In this document: in pieces, positions 46,071-54,102 of the stretch
Position numbering within the stretch: the first letter of the stretch is position 1
Layout of the letters: each line of letters begins with the position of its first letter
Origin: Eubacteriaceae bacterium
GTDB lineage: Bacteria; Bacillota; Clostridia; Peptostreptococcales; Anaerovoracaceae
DNA: 55,833 nt
NCBI GenBank assembly: GCA_028727785.1
Contig: JAQYNQ010000073.1
Coordinates: 1-55,833, forward strand
Direction of reading: 5' to 3'
The notes under the pieces: generated by a model
Database searches by the model: none
What the model saw: the letters and a program-made list of their open reading frames with translations, nothing else
Told to the model about the DNA's origin: nothing
Translations under genes and position numbers: made by a program

Positions 46071-46361
46071 ATGGCGCGTGGATTGGTCAGACGCCATGTT
46101 TGCCTCTGAAATTGAATCAATCATGGCGCGTGGATTGGTCAGGTGCCATGTTTACCTCTGAAATAGCATCAAACATGGCGCGTGTATTGGTCAGGTGCCA
46201 TGTTTGCCTCTGAAATTGAATCAATCATGGCGCGTGGATTGGTTCAGGCGCCATGTTTGCCTCTGAAACTGGATCAATCATGGCGCGCGGTTCGGCCAGG
46301 CGCCATGTTTTCCTCTGAAATAGCATCAATCATGGCGCGCGGATTGGCCAGGCGCCATGTT
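46071..46361. repeat. Array of six 52-bp units, each able to fold into a hairpin
   Basis: Units start at 46071, 46123, 46175, 46227, 46280 and 46332 (steps of 52, 52, 52, 53, 52). Each has ATGGCGC and GCGCCAT-type arms about 21 bases apart, so each can fold on either strand. The linker TTTGCCTCTGAAATTGAATC is also conserved, unlike CRISPR spacers. The last unit is partial and runs into the agmatinase stop codon. Bases inside the arms differ while pairing is kept by G-T or exchanged pairs. A seventh, degenerate CCATG/CATGG hairpin precedes the array (46042-46067). Confidence 0.93.
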
Positions 46362-47294
46362 TTACTTCCGTTCCAGCTTGCCTATCCGGTCCGCCCAGGC
46401 GCCCCAGCATTCCTGAATGATCTTTCGTCCTGCAAACATTGCAGCCAGAGAAGGATCCAGTGGAGGTGCAATTTCAACAACGTCGAAGCCGATTATGTTT
46501 AGCTGACCGAAAAGCTTTTCCAGAAGTGTCAGAGCCATACGTCCTGTCAGACCTCCCATCTGAGGAGTGCCCGTTCCTGCCGCATAAGCAGGATCAAGAG
46601 CATCTATGTCAAAGGTAATGTATACCTTATTGAATTTTTTCATTCTTTCTATGCACTGATCAGCTATAGCATCAATTCCTTCAGCATAGCAGTCATAAGC
46701 CGTTTTCACCTGGATAGGATTCTTTTTGTAGAATTCAAACTCATCAGGTTCAATGGAACGGATGCCTATAAAGTACAGGTTTTCCAGAGATGAAATGTTG
46801 GAAAGCTCCAGAGCTCTCTGTTCAGTACTTCCATGTGAAAGCAGATCTCCCTCCAGAGCATAACTTAAATCCATATGGGCATCAATGTGAATGATTCCAA
46901 AATCCTCATTGAGGGCTTTGTTGATTCCTCTGTGAACAGGGATAGTGACTGAATGGTCGCCGCCCACCATGGTAAAGTGAATCCCCTTTTCCACCAGTGA
47001 TGCCACATAGTCCTCTACCTCTGCAAACATCTGCTCCCGGTCATCCCCCGTAAAATCGCCTGCATCCTTTACCTTAAGAGAGTCGTAATAACAGAGTCTT
47101 TCAGTGGCCGGAGTTGAATGCTTTGTGTTGGTCCGAAGAACCGCAGGTCCCTCAGCAGCTCCTCCACGATAGCTGACCCCTCCGTCAAAAGGTATTCCGA
47201 ATATTATTACATCCGCATCCCGGTCATCAATTTCAGGATTATTCAAACCACACCATGACTGAGGATTTTTTACATCGTCACTAATCTTTCTCAT
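46362..47294 (-). CDS. Agmatinase/arginase family ureohydrolase
   Basis: A 310-residue ureohydrolase. The manganese ligands are in GGDHSVTIP, IIHIDAHMDLSYA and TFDIDALDPAYAAGTGTP. The N-terminal FGIPFDGGVSYRGGAAEGPAVLR resembles agmatinase. Agmatinase converts agmatine to putrescine and urea, but arginase-fold enzymes also use guanidinobutyrate or formimino-glutamate, so substrate is not certain. AGGAGA precedes the ATG. The gene is monocistronic with a strong promoter, and its stop codon lies at the edge of the 52-bp repeat array, which thus forms its 3' untranslated region. Confidence 0.92.
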   Translation of the reverse strand: MRKISDDVKNPQSWCGLNNPEIDDRDADVIIFGIPFDGGVSYRGGAAEGPAVLRTNTKHSTPATERLCYYDSLKVKDAGDFTGDDREQMFAEVEDYVASLVEKGIHFTMVGGDHSVTIPVHRGINKALNEDFGIIHIDAHMDLSYALEGDLLSHGSTEQRALELSNISSLENLYFIGIRSIEPDEFEFYKKNPIQVKTAYDCYAEGIDAIADQCIERMKKFNKVYITFDIDALDPAYAAGTGTPQMGGLTGRMALTLLEKLFGQLNIIGFDVVEIAPPLDPSLAAMFAGRKIIQECWGAWADRIGKLERK

Positions 47295-47318
47295 TCTCCT
47301 GCTCCTTCCACAAATTAA

Positions 47319-47356
47319 TATCTCGAAACCATAATATTATCTCGAAATCATAATAA
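47319..47356 (-). repeat. 19-bp direct repeat at the agmatinase promoter
   Basis: TATCTCGAAACCATAAT and TATCTCGAAATCATAAT (plus-strand reading) lie 19 bases apart, covering the -10 box and the first transcribed bases of the agmatinase gene. Same-face spacing near two helical turns fits an operator. Confidence 0.6.
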
Positions 47357-47378
47357 TTCGTTTTCGGAAGGTTGTCAA
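47350..47378 (-). promoter_or_regulatory. Promoter of the agmatinase-family gene
   Basis: Perfect TTGACA, 17 bases, TATTAT on the minus strand. The -10 box is part of the first copy of the direct repeat. Confidence 0.75.
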
Positions 47379-47407
47379 CATGCCCGGGTGCCGACTAAAG
47401 ATAACTG

Positions 47408-48040
47408 CTACTGCACGCTGCGGAAATCTCCTGTAACCGCGAACAAAACCCATTCGGCTATATTAGTGGCATGGTCGCCTATTCTTTCCAGATATTTTGC
47501 AACCATGAGCAGGTCCAGAAGCTGCATCGGGTCGGCACTGTCTGTCTGAATAGATCTGGCTATGGCGTCTTTAACTGAGACAAACAGCCGGTCGACAGTA
47601 TCATCATTGTCAATAACATGCTGTGCCTTGTCGCTGTCCTGCTGGGCAAAAGCATCTACAGCCTCGATCAGCATAATAGAGGTTTCTTTTGCCATCTCCT
47701 CAATAAGTCTGATTTCGCCAGGGTAAGTACTGTTGCTCATGAGCAGCGTCAGTTCTGAAATATCTGCTCCATGATCACCTATTCTTTCCATATCAGTCAG
47801 CATTTTCAGAGCAGCAGATACTGCCCTCAGATCCTTTGCAATGGGCTGCTGTCTCAGCAGTATTGTGTAACACTGCTGTTCTACTTTTCTCACCTGCTCA
47901 TTAATTTTCTCATCACCCGAGGCAATTTCCCCGGCCTTTTTTGTATCCTGACAGGTCAGTGCCCTGATTGTCTCCTGAATAACGTCCTCCACCATACTTC
48001 CCAGAAGAAGCATCTGGTTTTTCAGCTCCTTAAGCTGCAT
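47408..48040 (-). CDS. phoU: Phosphate signalling protein PhoU, probable shortened N-terminus
   Basis: A 210-residue PhoU with two three-helix repeats, each with the metal motif (MLTDMERIGDHGADISEL and MVAKYLERIGDHATNIAEW). It lowers Pst uptake and the Pho response when phosphate is ample. The ATG at 48040 has AAGGA 6 bases upstream. Family N-termini are about ten residues longer, and an upstream ATG at 48064 with AAAGGAG reads in frame through MAAR, a TAA, then GYD into the gene. The stop at 48050-48052 probably cut off the ancestral start. Confidence 0.93.
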   Translation of the reverse strand: MQLKELKNQMLLLGSMVEDVIQETIRALTCQDTKKAGEIASGDEKINEQVRKVEQQCYTILLRQQPIAKDLRAVSAALKMLTDMERIGDHGADISELTLLMSNSTYPGEIRLIEEMAKETSIMLIEAVDAFAQQDSDKAQHVIDNDDTVDRLFVSVKDAIARSIQTDSADPMQLLDLLMVAKYLERIGDHATNIAEWVLFAVTGDFRSVQ

Positions 48041-48104
48041 ATCATATCCTTATCTCGCTGCCATTTTATTTCTCCTTTAACTCTTTCTTCACCTGTCACT
48101 ATTA

Positions 48105-48854
48105 TCATCCAAATCTTCCTGTAATATAATCCTCAGTCCTCTTGTCCTCTGGATTTGAGAAGATTTTTTCTGTACTGTCAAATTCCACCATGTCACCAAG
48201 AAGGAAGAATGCAGTATTATCAGAAATTCTAGCAGCCTGCTGCATATTGTGGGTTACTATTATGATAGTGTATTTTTCCTTCAGTTCCGCTACAAGGTCT
48301 TCTATTTTCGATGTAGAAATGGGATCTAAGGCGCTGGTAGGCTCATCCATGAGCAATACCTCCGGCTCTACGGCCAGAGCGCGGGCAATACAAAGTCTCT
48401 GCTGCTGACCACCGCTCATTCCCAGAGCGTTTTTCTTCAGACGATCCTTGCACTCGTCCCAGATGGCGGCCTGGCGCAGAGAGCGCTCAACAATTTCATC
48501 CAGAGCTGCCTTATTTTTTATTCCGTGTGTTCTTGGTCCAAAAGCGATATTGTCGTATATGCTCATGGGAAACGGATTAGGACTCTGGAATACCATGCCC
48601 ACTCGCTTTCTCAGCTGGCTCACATCAATTTTTCCATATATATCTTCACCGTCCAGCTGTACCAGGCCCTCAATTCTGCACCCCTCTACCATGTCATTCA
48701 TACGATTAAGAGACTTTAGAAAAGTTGATTTTCCACAGCCGCTGGGTCCGATAAAAGCTGTCACCTCATGCTCAGGTATTCTCATGTTTATACCCTTAAG
48801 GGCATGAAAGTCCCCATAATAGAGATTCAGATTTTCTATTACAAACTTATCCAT
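48105..48854 (-). CDS. pstB: Phosphate ABC transporter ATPase PstB
   Basis: A 249-residue ABC ATPase. Walker A is [14 protein letters not shown] near residues 34-47, the signature is [16 protein letters not shown], and Walker B is [13 protein letters not shown], with the switch His in [11 protein letters not shown]. The text around [18 protein letters not shown] is typical of PstB. It drives phosphate import through PstA and PstC. It follows pstA by 14 bases and precedes phoU by 64 bases. Confidence 0.97.
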   Translation of the reverse strand: MDKFVIENLNLYYGDFHALKGINMRIPEHEVTAFIGPSGCGKSTFLKSLNRMNDMVEGCRIEGLVQLDGEDIYGKIDVSQLRKRVGMVFQSPNPFPMSIYDNIAFGPRTHGIKNKAALDEIVERSLRQAAIWDECKDRLKKNALGMSGGQQQRLCIARALAVEPEVLLMDEPTSALDPISTSKIEDLVAELKEKYTIIIVTHNMQQAARISDNTAFFLLGDMVEFDSTEKIFSNPEDKRTEDYITGRFG

Positions 48855-48868
48855 GTTCTGTCCTCCGC

Positions 48869-49711
48869 CTATACTTCTTTTTTCTTACTAAAATAGGTTT
48901 TTACACCTTCTGCGCTTAAGTTTACAACTACCGCCAGAACAAGCAGAATTACAGCAATAGAAAATGCCACCTGAAATTCGCCCTGTTCCTTGGCATACAC
49001 GTAAAGAGCTACTGTCAGTGTTGCTCCCGAACTGGTTACCCCATCAAAGAACCCGTGGAGTGTATGAGCAAAACCTGCAGTAAACAGTAAAGCTGCTGAT
49101 TCTCCAAGTATTCTTCCTGCAGACAGGATAGCTCCTGTTATAATGCCATCCAGACACTCAGGAATTACAATGGTTCTCACTACTCTCCACTTAGAAGCAC
49201 CCAGTCCATAGGCTCCCTCTCTAAGACCCATTGGCACTGACAGAAGACTCTCTCTTGTGGTTCTCATAATGGTCGGCAGATTCATAACAACCAGGGTCAG
49301 AGCACCTGCCAGAATGGTAGTCTGCATATTCATAAACTGGCAGAAAAAAAGCATTCCAACCAGACCATAAATTATAGATGGAATTCCCGATAAAATTTCT
49401 GCCGCGTAATCAATGGTTTTGATCAGTCTGTAGTTTCTTGCATATTCACTGAGGTAAACTGCTGCACCTACACCTAAGGGAATCAGAATTACCAAAGCAA
49501 CCACTAAAAGATAGACAGTATTCATAATATCGGGAAGAATACCTATGTTTCCCGACAGGTAGCTTGGGCTTGTTGTCAGAAAGTTGATACTCAGCCCTTT
49601 CACCCCCTGCAGCAGCACATAGCCAATTATTAAAACCAGTATGGCGCAGGTAATTGCTGTACATGTGAGCATTACTGCCTTCCAGAAGTTTTCTTTCATC
49701 TTTCGACTCAT
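48869..49711 (-). CDS. pstA: Phosphate ABC transporter permease PstA
   Basis: A 280-residue permease with six transmembrane helices. [14 protein letters not shown] and the EAA loop [26 protein letters not shown] are typical of Pst[17 protein letters not shown] is also conserved. It forms the membrane channel with PstC. Its ATG overlaps the pstC stop by one base. Confidence 0.96.
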   Translation of the reverse strand: MSRKMKENFWKAVMLTCTAITCAILVLIIGYVLLQGVKGLSINFLTTSPSYLSGNIGILPDIMNTVYLLVVALVILIPLGVGAAVYLSEYARNYRLIKTIDYAAEILSGIPSIIYGLVGMLFFCQFMNMQTTILAGALTLVVMNLPTIMRTTRESLLSVPMGLREGAYGLGASKWRVVRTIVIPECLDGIITGAILSAGRILGESAALLFTAGFAHTLHGFFDGVTSSGATLTVALYVYAKEQGEFQVAFSIAVILLVLAVVVNLSAEGVKTYFSKKKEV

Positions 49712-50568
49712 TATTTCTCACCTCCAGACATTACTTTACGCAGTATCATATTAATCAGCATAATAAATACAAACAGTACCAGGGCGATTGAGAATAGTGC
49801 CTTCTGCTGCAGTCCTGATGAATATGACATTTCTGATGCAACTGCGGTAGTAAGAAATCTTACTGAACCGAATAGTTTCGGCATATTGGCAACATTTCCC
49901 GCAACCATCATTACAGCCATTGCTTCACCGATTGCTCTTCCTGTGCCGAGTACAACAGATGCGATAATACCGGACTTGGCAGCCGGCACAGATACTTTAA
50001 GATATGTCTCACATTCTGTCGCCCCAAGAGCAAGTGCCCCATGCTCATATTTTTTAGGGACAGCATCCAGTGAAGTCAGAGAAACATTTATTATTGAAGG
50101 CAGTATCATAATTGCTAAAACTATGATTGCAGCAAACAGTGTAGCTCCATCCGGCAGCCCAAAGGCTTTTCTGACGAAAGGAACCAGCACCAGCATACCT
50201 ACCAGACCGTATACTACAGACGGTATGGAAGCAAGTAAGGATACAACAAAACCCACTGTTTTTTTGACAGGCACCGGTGCAAATTTGGACAGATATACTG
50301 CTGTAAAAAATCCAATGGGAACCCCCAGAATTATTGCACCTAAGGTACCGTATATACTTGTAAGAATAAATGGCAGAATTCCAAATTCAGGGTTTTCTGC
50401 TGTAGATGCCCACTCTTTTCCTGACAGGAATTCTATTAATCCGATTTCTCTTATGGCCGGCAATCCGGAAATAATCAGATATACTGTTATGACAAATACA
50501 CAGGCTATGGTAATTACTCCACAAAGTAAAAAAACGCCCTGCATTATCTTGTCAGCTGTTTTACTCAT
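49711..50568 (-). CDS. pstC: Phosphate ABC transporter permease PstC
   Basis: A 285-residue permease with six transmembrane helices. The long first loop (LIEFLSGKEWASTAENPEFGILPFI) and the EAA loop GATECETYLKVSVPAAKSGIIASVV identify PstC, followed by GTGRAIGEAMAVMMVAGN. A GGGGAGAATAGC site precedes the ATG. It begins 83 bases after pstS, with a GC-rich hairpin in the gap. Confidence 0.96.
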   Translation of the reverse strand: MSKTADKIMQGVFLLCGVITIACVFVITVYLIISGLPAIREIGLIEFLSGKEWASTAENPEFGILPFILTSIYGTLGAIILGVPIGFFTAVYLSKFAPVPVKKTVGFVVSLLASIPSVVYGLVGMLVLVPFVRKAFGLPDGATLFAAIIVLAIMILPSIINVSLTSLDAVPKKYEHGALALGATECETYLKVSVPAAKSGIIASVVLGTGRAIGEAMAVMMVAGNVANMPKLFGSVRFLTTAVASEMSYSSGLQQKALFSIALVLFVFIMLINMILRKVMSGGEK

Positions 50569-50590
50569 TGCTATTCTCCCCTAAAAATCG

Positions 50591-50619
50591 GGCGCCGGTT
50601 ACACTTTCGAGCCGGCGCC
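50591..50619 (-). terminator. GC-rich hairpin between pstS and pstC
   Basis: GGCGCCGG and CCGGCGCC form a perfect 8-bp stem with a 13-base loop, followed on the minus strand by CGATTTTTAG. It probably terminates part of the transcripts after pstS, giving more binding protein than permease. It shares GGCGCCATGTTTT with the 52-bp repeat array. Confidence 0.7.
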
Positions 50620-50651
50620 ATGTTTTGATCATATACTGGTTCAGCCACCTG

Positions 50652-51470
50652 TTATTCTACAGGTACAACTCCTGCACCCTCGATAACTGATTTTGCTTCA
50701 TCTGAAAGTGCATAGTCCATGAATGCCTGAGCAGCGTCTGAAAGTTTAGTATCTGCCTTTGTGATAAGCATAAATGGTCTCTGGATTGCGTATGTTCCGT
50801 CAAGAACTGTTTCTGCACTAGGTGCTACTCCGTCAACTGTTACGGCTTTTACGGTTTCGTCAACAGATGCAAGAGAAGCATATCCTATAGCGTTTTCATT
50901 GCTCTTTACTGTTGCAATAACGTCACCTGTTGATGTAAGTTCCTGACGAAGCTTGCAGGCATCTTCTGTTCCTGTAATTGACTCGAATCCGTCTCTTGTT
51001 CCGCTTCCTGCTTCACGTCCGATTACTACGATTTCCGCATCAGCACCGCCTACTTCCTTCCAGTTTGTAATCTTTCCTGTGTAAATATCTGCAATCTGCT
51101 GCAGTGACAGATCGTTTACTCCGTTTGCTGTATTTACGATCACTGCAATTCCGTCATATGCAAGAACTGTTTCTTCCAGTCCCTGTTCCTTTTCCTCATC
51201 TTTTAAGTAACGGCTGGAAAGACCGATATCGCAGGTTCCATTTGCTGCGGAGGAAATACCACTTCCACTTCCTGTTGGGTTGTATGTAAAATCAACATCT
51301 TCATTTTCTGCTGTAAAAGCTTCTCCAAGTGATCCGATAACTTTTTCCATTGATGTGGATCCATCTGTAGCAACTTTTCCGCTTACTCCTTCAGCTTTCT
51401 GTCCGCATGCTGTAAGACATCCAATAACCAATACTGCTGTTAAGGCAAGAGCAAATAACTTCTTTTTCAT
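50652..51470 (-). CDS. pstS: Phosphate-binding lipoprotein PstS
   Basis: A 272-residue substrate-binding protein. A lipoprotein signal peptide (MKKKLFALALTAVLVIGC then LTAC) gives Cys22 as the lipidation site. Phosphate-binding motifs are DGSTSMEKVIGSL, GSGSGISSAANGTCDIGLSSR and REAGSGTRDGFESI. It captures phosphate outside the membrane for PstC/PstA. The ATG follows an AAGAGG-type site. It is the first gene of pstSCAB-phoU. Confidence 0.97.
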   Translation of the reverse strand: MKKKLFALALTAVLVIGCLTACGQKAEGVSGKVATDGSTSMEKVIGSLGEAFTAENEDVDFTYNPTGSGSGISSAANGTCDIGLSSRYLKDEEKEQGLEETVLAYDGIAVIVNTANGVNDLSLQQIADIYTGKITNWKEVGGADAEIVVIGREAGSGTRDGFESITGTEDACKLRQELTSTGDVIATVKSNENAIGYASLASVDETVKAVTVDGVAPSAETVLDGTYAIQRPFMLITKADTKLSDAAQAFMDYALSDEAKSVIEGAGVVPVE

Positions 51471-51564
51471 AATTCTTTAAACCTCTTCTTTCTTTTCTTT
51501 CCTTTTTCCTTTTTCTTTACGGGTATAGATTACGTAATGAATGTAAAAACTGAAATCCTGCTTC

Positions 51565-51592
51565 GGTAATAGTCAGGTAAATGTTCTGTAAA
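51565..51592 (-). promoter_or_regulatory. Candidate PhoP box upstream of pstS
   Basis: On the minus strand TTTACA, TTTACC and ATTACC are spaced exactly 11 bases apart, about 95-120 bases before the pstS ATG. Tandem TTNACA-like hexamers with 5-base gaps are the PhoP-binding pattern in Bacillus. No clear -10 box was found at the expected distance, so this is tentative. Confidence 0.45.
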
Positions 51593-51823
51593 CACATGAT
51601 TGACATAAAGCTCTGTTCATGATATATATGATATGTATTTACCAATATGAGGGAGTAATTAGCGTTTTCATCTGAAAATGCGATGCTGTTCGTCATCACG
51701 TCAGATTATCTGTCCGGGCAGCGTCCATACAACTGTTCGTATGAAATGAGACTTTTATTGCATTTTTGTAGTGCAGTAGAAGTCTTTTTTTGCTGTACAA
51801 AGATTCAGAAGGAGGATATTTAT

Positions 51824-52741
51824 ATGATGTATGTATTGCTTGTTTTCGGTTTTATTCTATTAATAAAGGGGGCGGATTTATTTGTAGACGGAGCCTCATC
51901 TATTGCACACATCCTTAAGATTCCGTCTGTCATAATCGGTCTCACAGTTGTTGCAATGGGGACAAGTGCACCGGAAGCGGCTGTCAGCATTGCTGCAGGA
52001 ATTACAGGAAACAGTGATATTTCTCTCGGAAATATTATCGGTTCTAACATTTTCAATCTTCTCATGGTAATCGGAATAAGTGCAGCTATCTTCCCTGTTG
52101 TATCACAAAAGGATATTATGGGACGTGACATGTGGTGGAATATAGGAGCATCAGTGGCCTTGTTAGCTCTGGTTATGAATGGCGAAATAAGCCGTACAGA
52201 GGGAGCTCTTCTCCTGCTGGGCATGGCATTATATTTAATTATAGTAATACGAAATGCACTGAAGACGAGAATCACGGATTATACAGACCCTGAAATGTCT
52301 GTTACAAAGAGTATAATAGCGCTTGTTCTGGGTCTTGCCGCAATTATTGCCGGCGGGAATATGGTTGTTGATAATGCCGAGCTGATAGCAAAAAACTGGG
52401 GAATGAGTGATTCCCTGATTGGACTTACAATTGTTGCTGTCGGAACCTCTCTTCCAGAGCTTGTCACCTCATTAACAGCTGCACAAAAAGGAGACTCAGG
52501 AATTGCTCTCGGAAATGCAGTCGGTTCATGTTTGTTTAACATACTGTTCATTCTTGGGCTGACTTCCGTTATAACACCTGTTCATGCCGCATCTGAACTT
52601 GTCGCTGATACAGGTATTATGACTGCTGTATCAGTTATCACAATTGTCTTTGCAATATCAGGGAAAACAACAAGCAGAAAGGAAGGTCTTTTCTGCATTC
52701 TGCTCTATGTTGCTTACACTGCATATATTATTCTACGCTAA
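51824..52741 (+). CDS. Calcium/sodium antiporter (CaCA family)
   Basis: A 305-residue membrane protein with ten helices and two inverted alpha-repeats, GTSAPEAAVSIAAGITG / LGNIIGSNIFNLL and GTSLPELVTSLTAAQKG / LGNAVGSCLFNIL. The glutamates in APEA and LPEL are the ion ligands. It is a YrbG-type Ca2+ or Na+/H+ exchanger. GGAGG lies 8 bases before the ATG at 51824. The longer reading from 51683 has no support. Confidence 0.94.
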   Translation: MMYVLLVFGFILLIKGADLFVDGASSIAHILKIPSVIIGLTVVAMGTSAPEAAVSIAAGITGNSDISLGNIIGSNIFNLLMVIGISAAIFPVVSQKDIMGRDMWWNIGASVALLALVMNGEISRTEGALLLLGMALYLIIVIRNALKTRITDYTDPEMSVTKSIIALVLGLAAIIAGGNMVVDNAELIAKNWGMSDSLIGLTIVAVGTSLPELVTSLTAAQKGDSGIALGNAVGSCLFNILFILGLTSVITPVHAASELVADTGIMTAVSVITIVFAISGKTTSRKEGLFCILLYVAYTAYIILR

Positions 52742-52868
52742 AAACAGCTTCCGGATTACTCAAAGCTTTTACATTCACTGACTTTCAGTTTTTACATTTG
52801 ACTGATATTCTTTCTTTAGAATATGGTGATAATATATGAAGAAGTTTTGATAAAAGGAGGAATGCATA

Positions 52869-53642
52869 TTGGAAATTTTAAGAAACAAAAAAGGGTTTAT
52901 CTGTGATATGGATGGAGTGATTTATCACGGAGATCGACTTCTGCCCGGAGTTGCTGAATTCCTGGACTGGCTGAAAAATAATGATAAGAATTTTCTCTTT
53001 CTTACTAACTCCGGAAAGTATACGCCACGTGAGCTTCAGGAAAAGCTGGCCAGAATGGGGCTGGATGTGGATGAGTCGCACTTTTATACCAGTGCGCTGG
53101 CGACTGCTAATTTTCTGAAGACACAGGCGCCCGGCTGCAGTGCATATATTATGGGTGAGCATGGCATTCACAATGCGCTCTACGATGCAGGGATTACTTT
53201 CAACGATGTGAATCCCGATTATGTGGTTGTAGGAGAACCCAGCGGTTACAGCATCGACATGATTACCCGTGCTATACGAATGGTCAATGCAGGATCAAAA
53301 CTCATCGGAACCAATTTCGATCTTTCCGGTCCCACAGAAACCGGAATTGCTCCTGCATGCCGTGCCCTGCTGTCACCTATTGAAATGGTAACAGGAAAAC
53401 AGGCATATTATGTTGGAAAGCCCAATCCGCTGATGATGAGAACAGGACTTAGAATGCTTGGTGTTCATTCCGAAGAGGCAGCTATTATCGGTGATCGCAT
53501 GGATACAGATATAGTGGCGGGAATTGAATCAGGGCTTGACACAGTGCTTGTCCTTTCCGGAGTAACCACAAGAGAAGAATGCAAGATGTATCCTTACAGA
53601 CCGCGCCTGATAATAGATGGAGTTGGGGATATAGCAAATTAA
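52869..53642 (+). CDS. HAD-IIA family sugar-phosphatase (NagD-like)
   Basis: A 257-residue HAD phosphatase. Motif I is GFICDMDGVIYHGDRLLPG, motif II is FLTNSGKYTPREL, motif III has the lysine in YYVGKPNPLMM, and motif IV is IIGDRMDTDIVAGIESGL. The C2 cap between motifs II and III is the NagD type. Substrates are sugar or nucleotide monophosphates. The start is a TTG at 52869, 8 bases after AAAGGAGG. An ATG at 52862 is out of frame and too close. Confidence 0.92.
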   Translation: MEILRNKKGFICDMDGVIYHGDRLLPGVAEFLDWLKNNDKNFLFLTNSGKYTPRELQEKLARMGLDVDESHFYTSALATANFLKTQAPGCSAYIMGEHGIHNALYDAGITFNDVNPDYVVVGEPSGYSIDMITRAIRMVNAGSKLIGTNFDLSGPTETGIAPACRALLSPIEMVTGKQAYYVGKPNPLMMRTGLRMLGVHSEEAAIIGDRMDTDIVAGIESGLDTVLVLSGVTTREECKMYPYRPRLIIDGVGDIAN

Positions 53643-53728
53643 AATCAATATTTTTTACCAAAATACGAAGAAATTTGGGCGGCTTCATTAAAAGAAAACA
53701 ATTTTTTGTGATTTTTGATAAAAAATAA
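53643..53728. other. Gap after the HAD gene
   Basis: AT-rich sequence with runs of A and T and no clear terminator. I see no gene in it. Confidence 0.6.
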
Positions 53729-53757
53729 TTGACTTTTGTAATTTATCGTGATAAAGT
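53729..53757 (+). promoter_or_regulatory. Promoter of the T-box and trpB2
   Basis: TTGACT, 17 bases, TAAAGT. The predicted start is near 53764, 25 bases before the T-box Stem I. Confidence 0.7.
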
Positions 53758-53788
53758 AAACACCGTAGACAACATAAATATTCAAACC

Positions 53789-54057
53789 GATGATTGAGAA
53801 TAGTAGTTATCGATGCCGAGTTTTGAGAGAGCCGCAGATGGTGTGATTGCGGTAGCGAGGGCGGTAATGAATGGCCTCATGAGGGCGGGAAGAACGGATT
53901 CAGTAATCTTAGTAATGCCCGACGGGAACTCCACCCGTTATCCATGGAGCAGGTATCACGCTGTACCTGAAGACAGTGCATAATCTTTAATGCACGGGGT
54001 GGCTTTAACATTGACAATTCAGTCTTTGTCCTCCATACGGCGGGCGAAGATTTTTTT
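53789..54057 (+). promoter_or_regulatory. T-box riboswitch, tryptophan type
   Basis: Stem I opens with GATTGAGAATAGTAG (the AGTA S-turn at 53802-53805) and has the AGAGAGCC and GATGGTG distal-loop motifs. GAA-TGG at 53869-53874 gives a UGG (Trp) specifier next to the base stem GAG/CTC. Stem II (GGGC/GCCC), the CGGG..CCCGTTA pseudoknot stem and Stem III (CAGGTA/TACCTG) follow, then an extra GTGCAT/ATGCAC stem, and GGGG-TGGC, whose TGGC can pair with the GCCA end of tRNA-Trp. The terminator is at 54024-54057. The canonical ACCGCG after UGGN is not present. Confidence 0.88.
54024..54057 (+). terminator. T-box terminator
   Basis: CTTTGTCCTCC pairs with GGCGGGCGAAG (one mismatch, two G-T pairs) around ATAC, followed by ATTTTTTT. 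Its 5' arm (GTCCTC) is also the partner of GGGG in the competing antiterminator. Confidence 0.88.
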
Positions 54058-54102
54058 GTTTTCACATTTTCCCCAGACTGTCAGCGTAGAAAGGAAATAT
54101 AA

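Noticed and set aside
46071..46361. CRISPR array
   Set aside because: The sequences between the palindromic arms are nearly identical from unit to unit, units are 52 bases with no unique spacers, and there are no cas genes.
46182..46502. Plus-strand open frame of 106 codons across the repeats
   Set aside because: It is a by-product of the repeated DNA (repeated GAMF-SEI-SIMARGL), has no ribosome binding site, and runs into the agmatinase gene on the opposite strand.
52767..52805. Imperfect direct repeat TTTTACATT-ACTGA upstream of the HAD gene as Pho boxes
   Set aside because: Copies are 23 bases apart, there is no third hexamer at 11-base spacing, and the gene has no phosphate-starvation context.
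53877..54065. Minus-strand frame within the T-box
   Set aside because: Structured regulatory RNA, no ribosome binding site.
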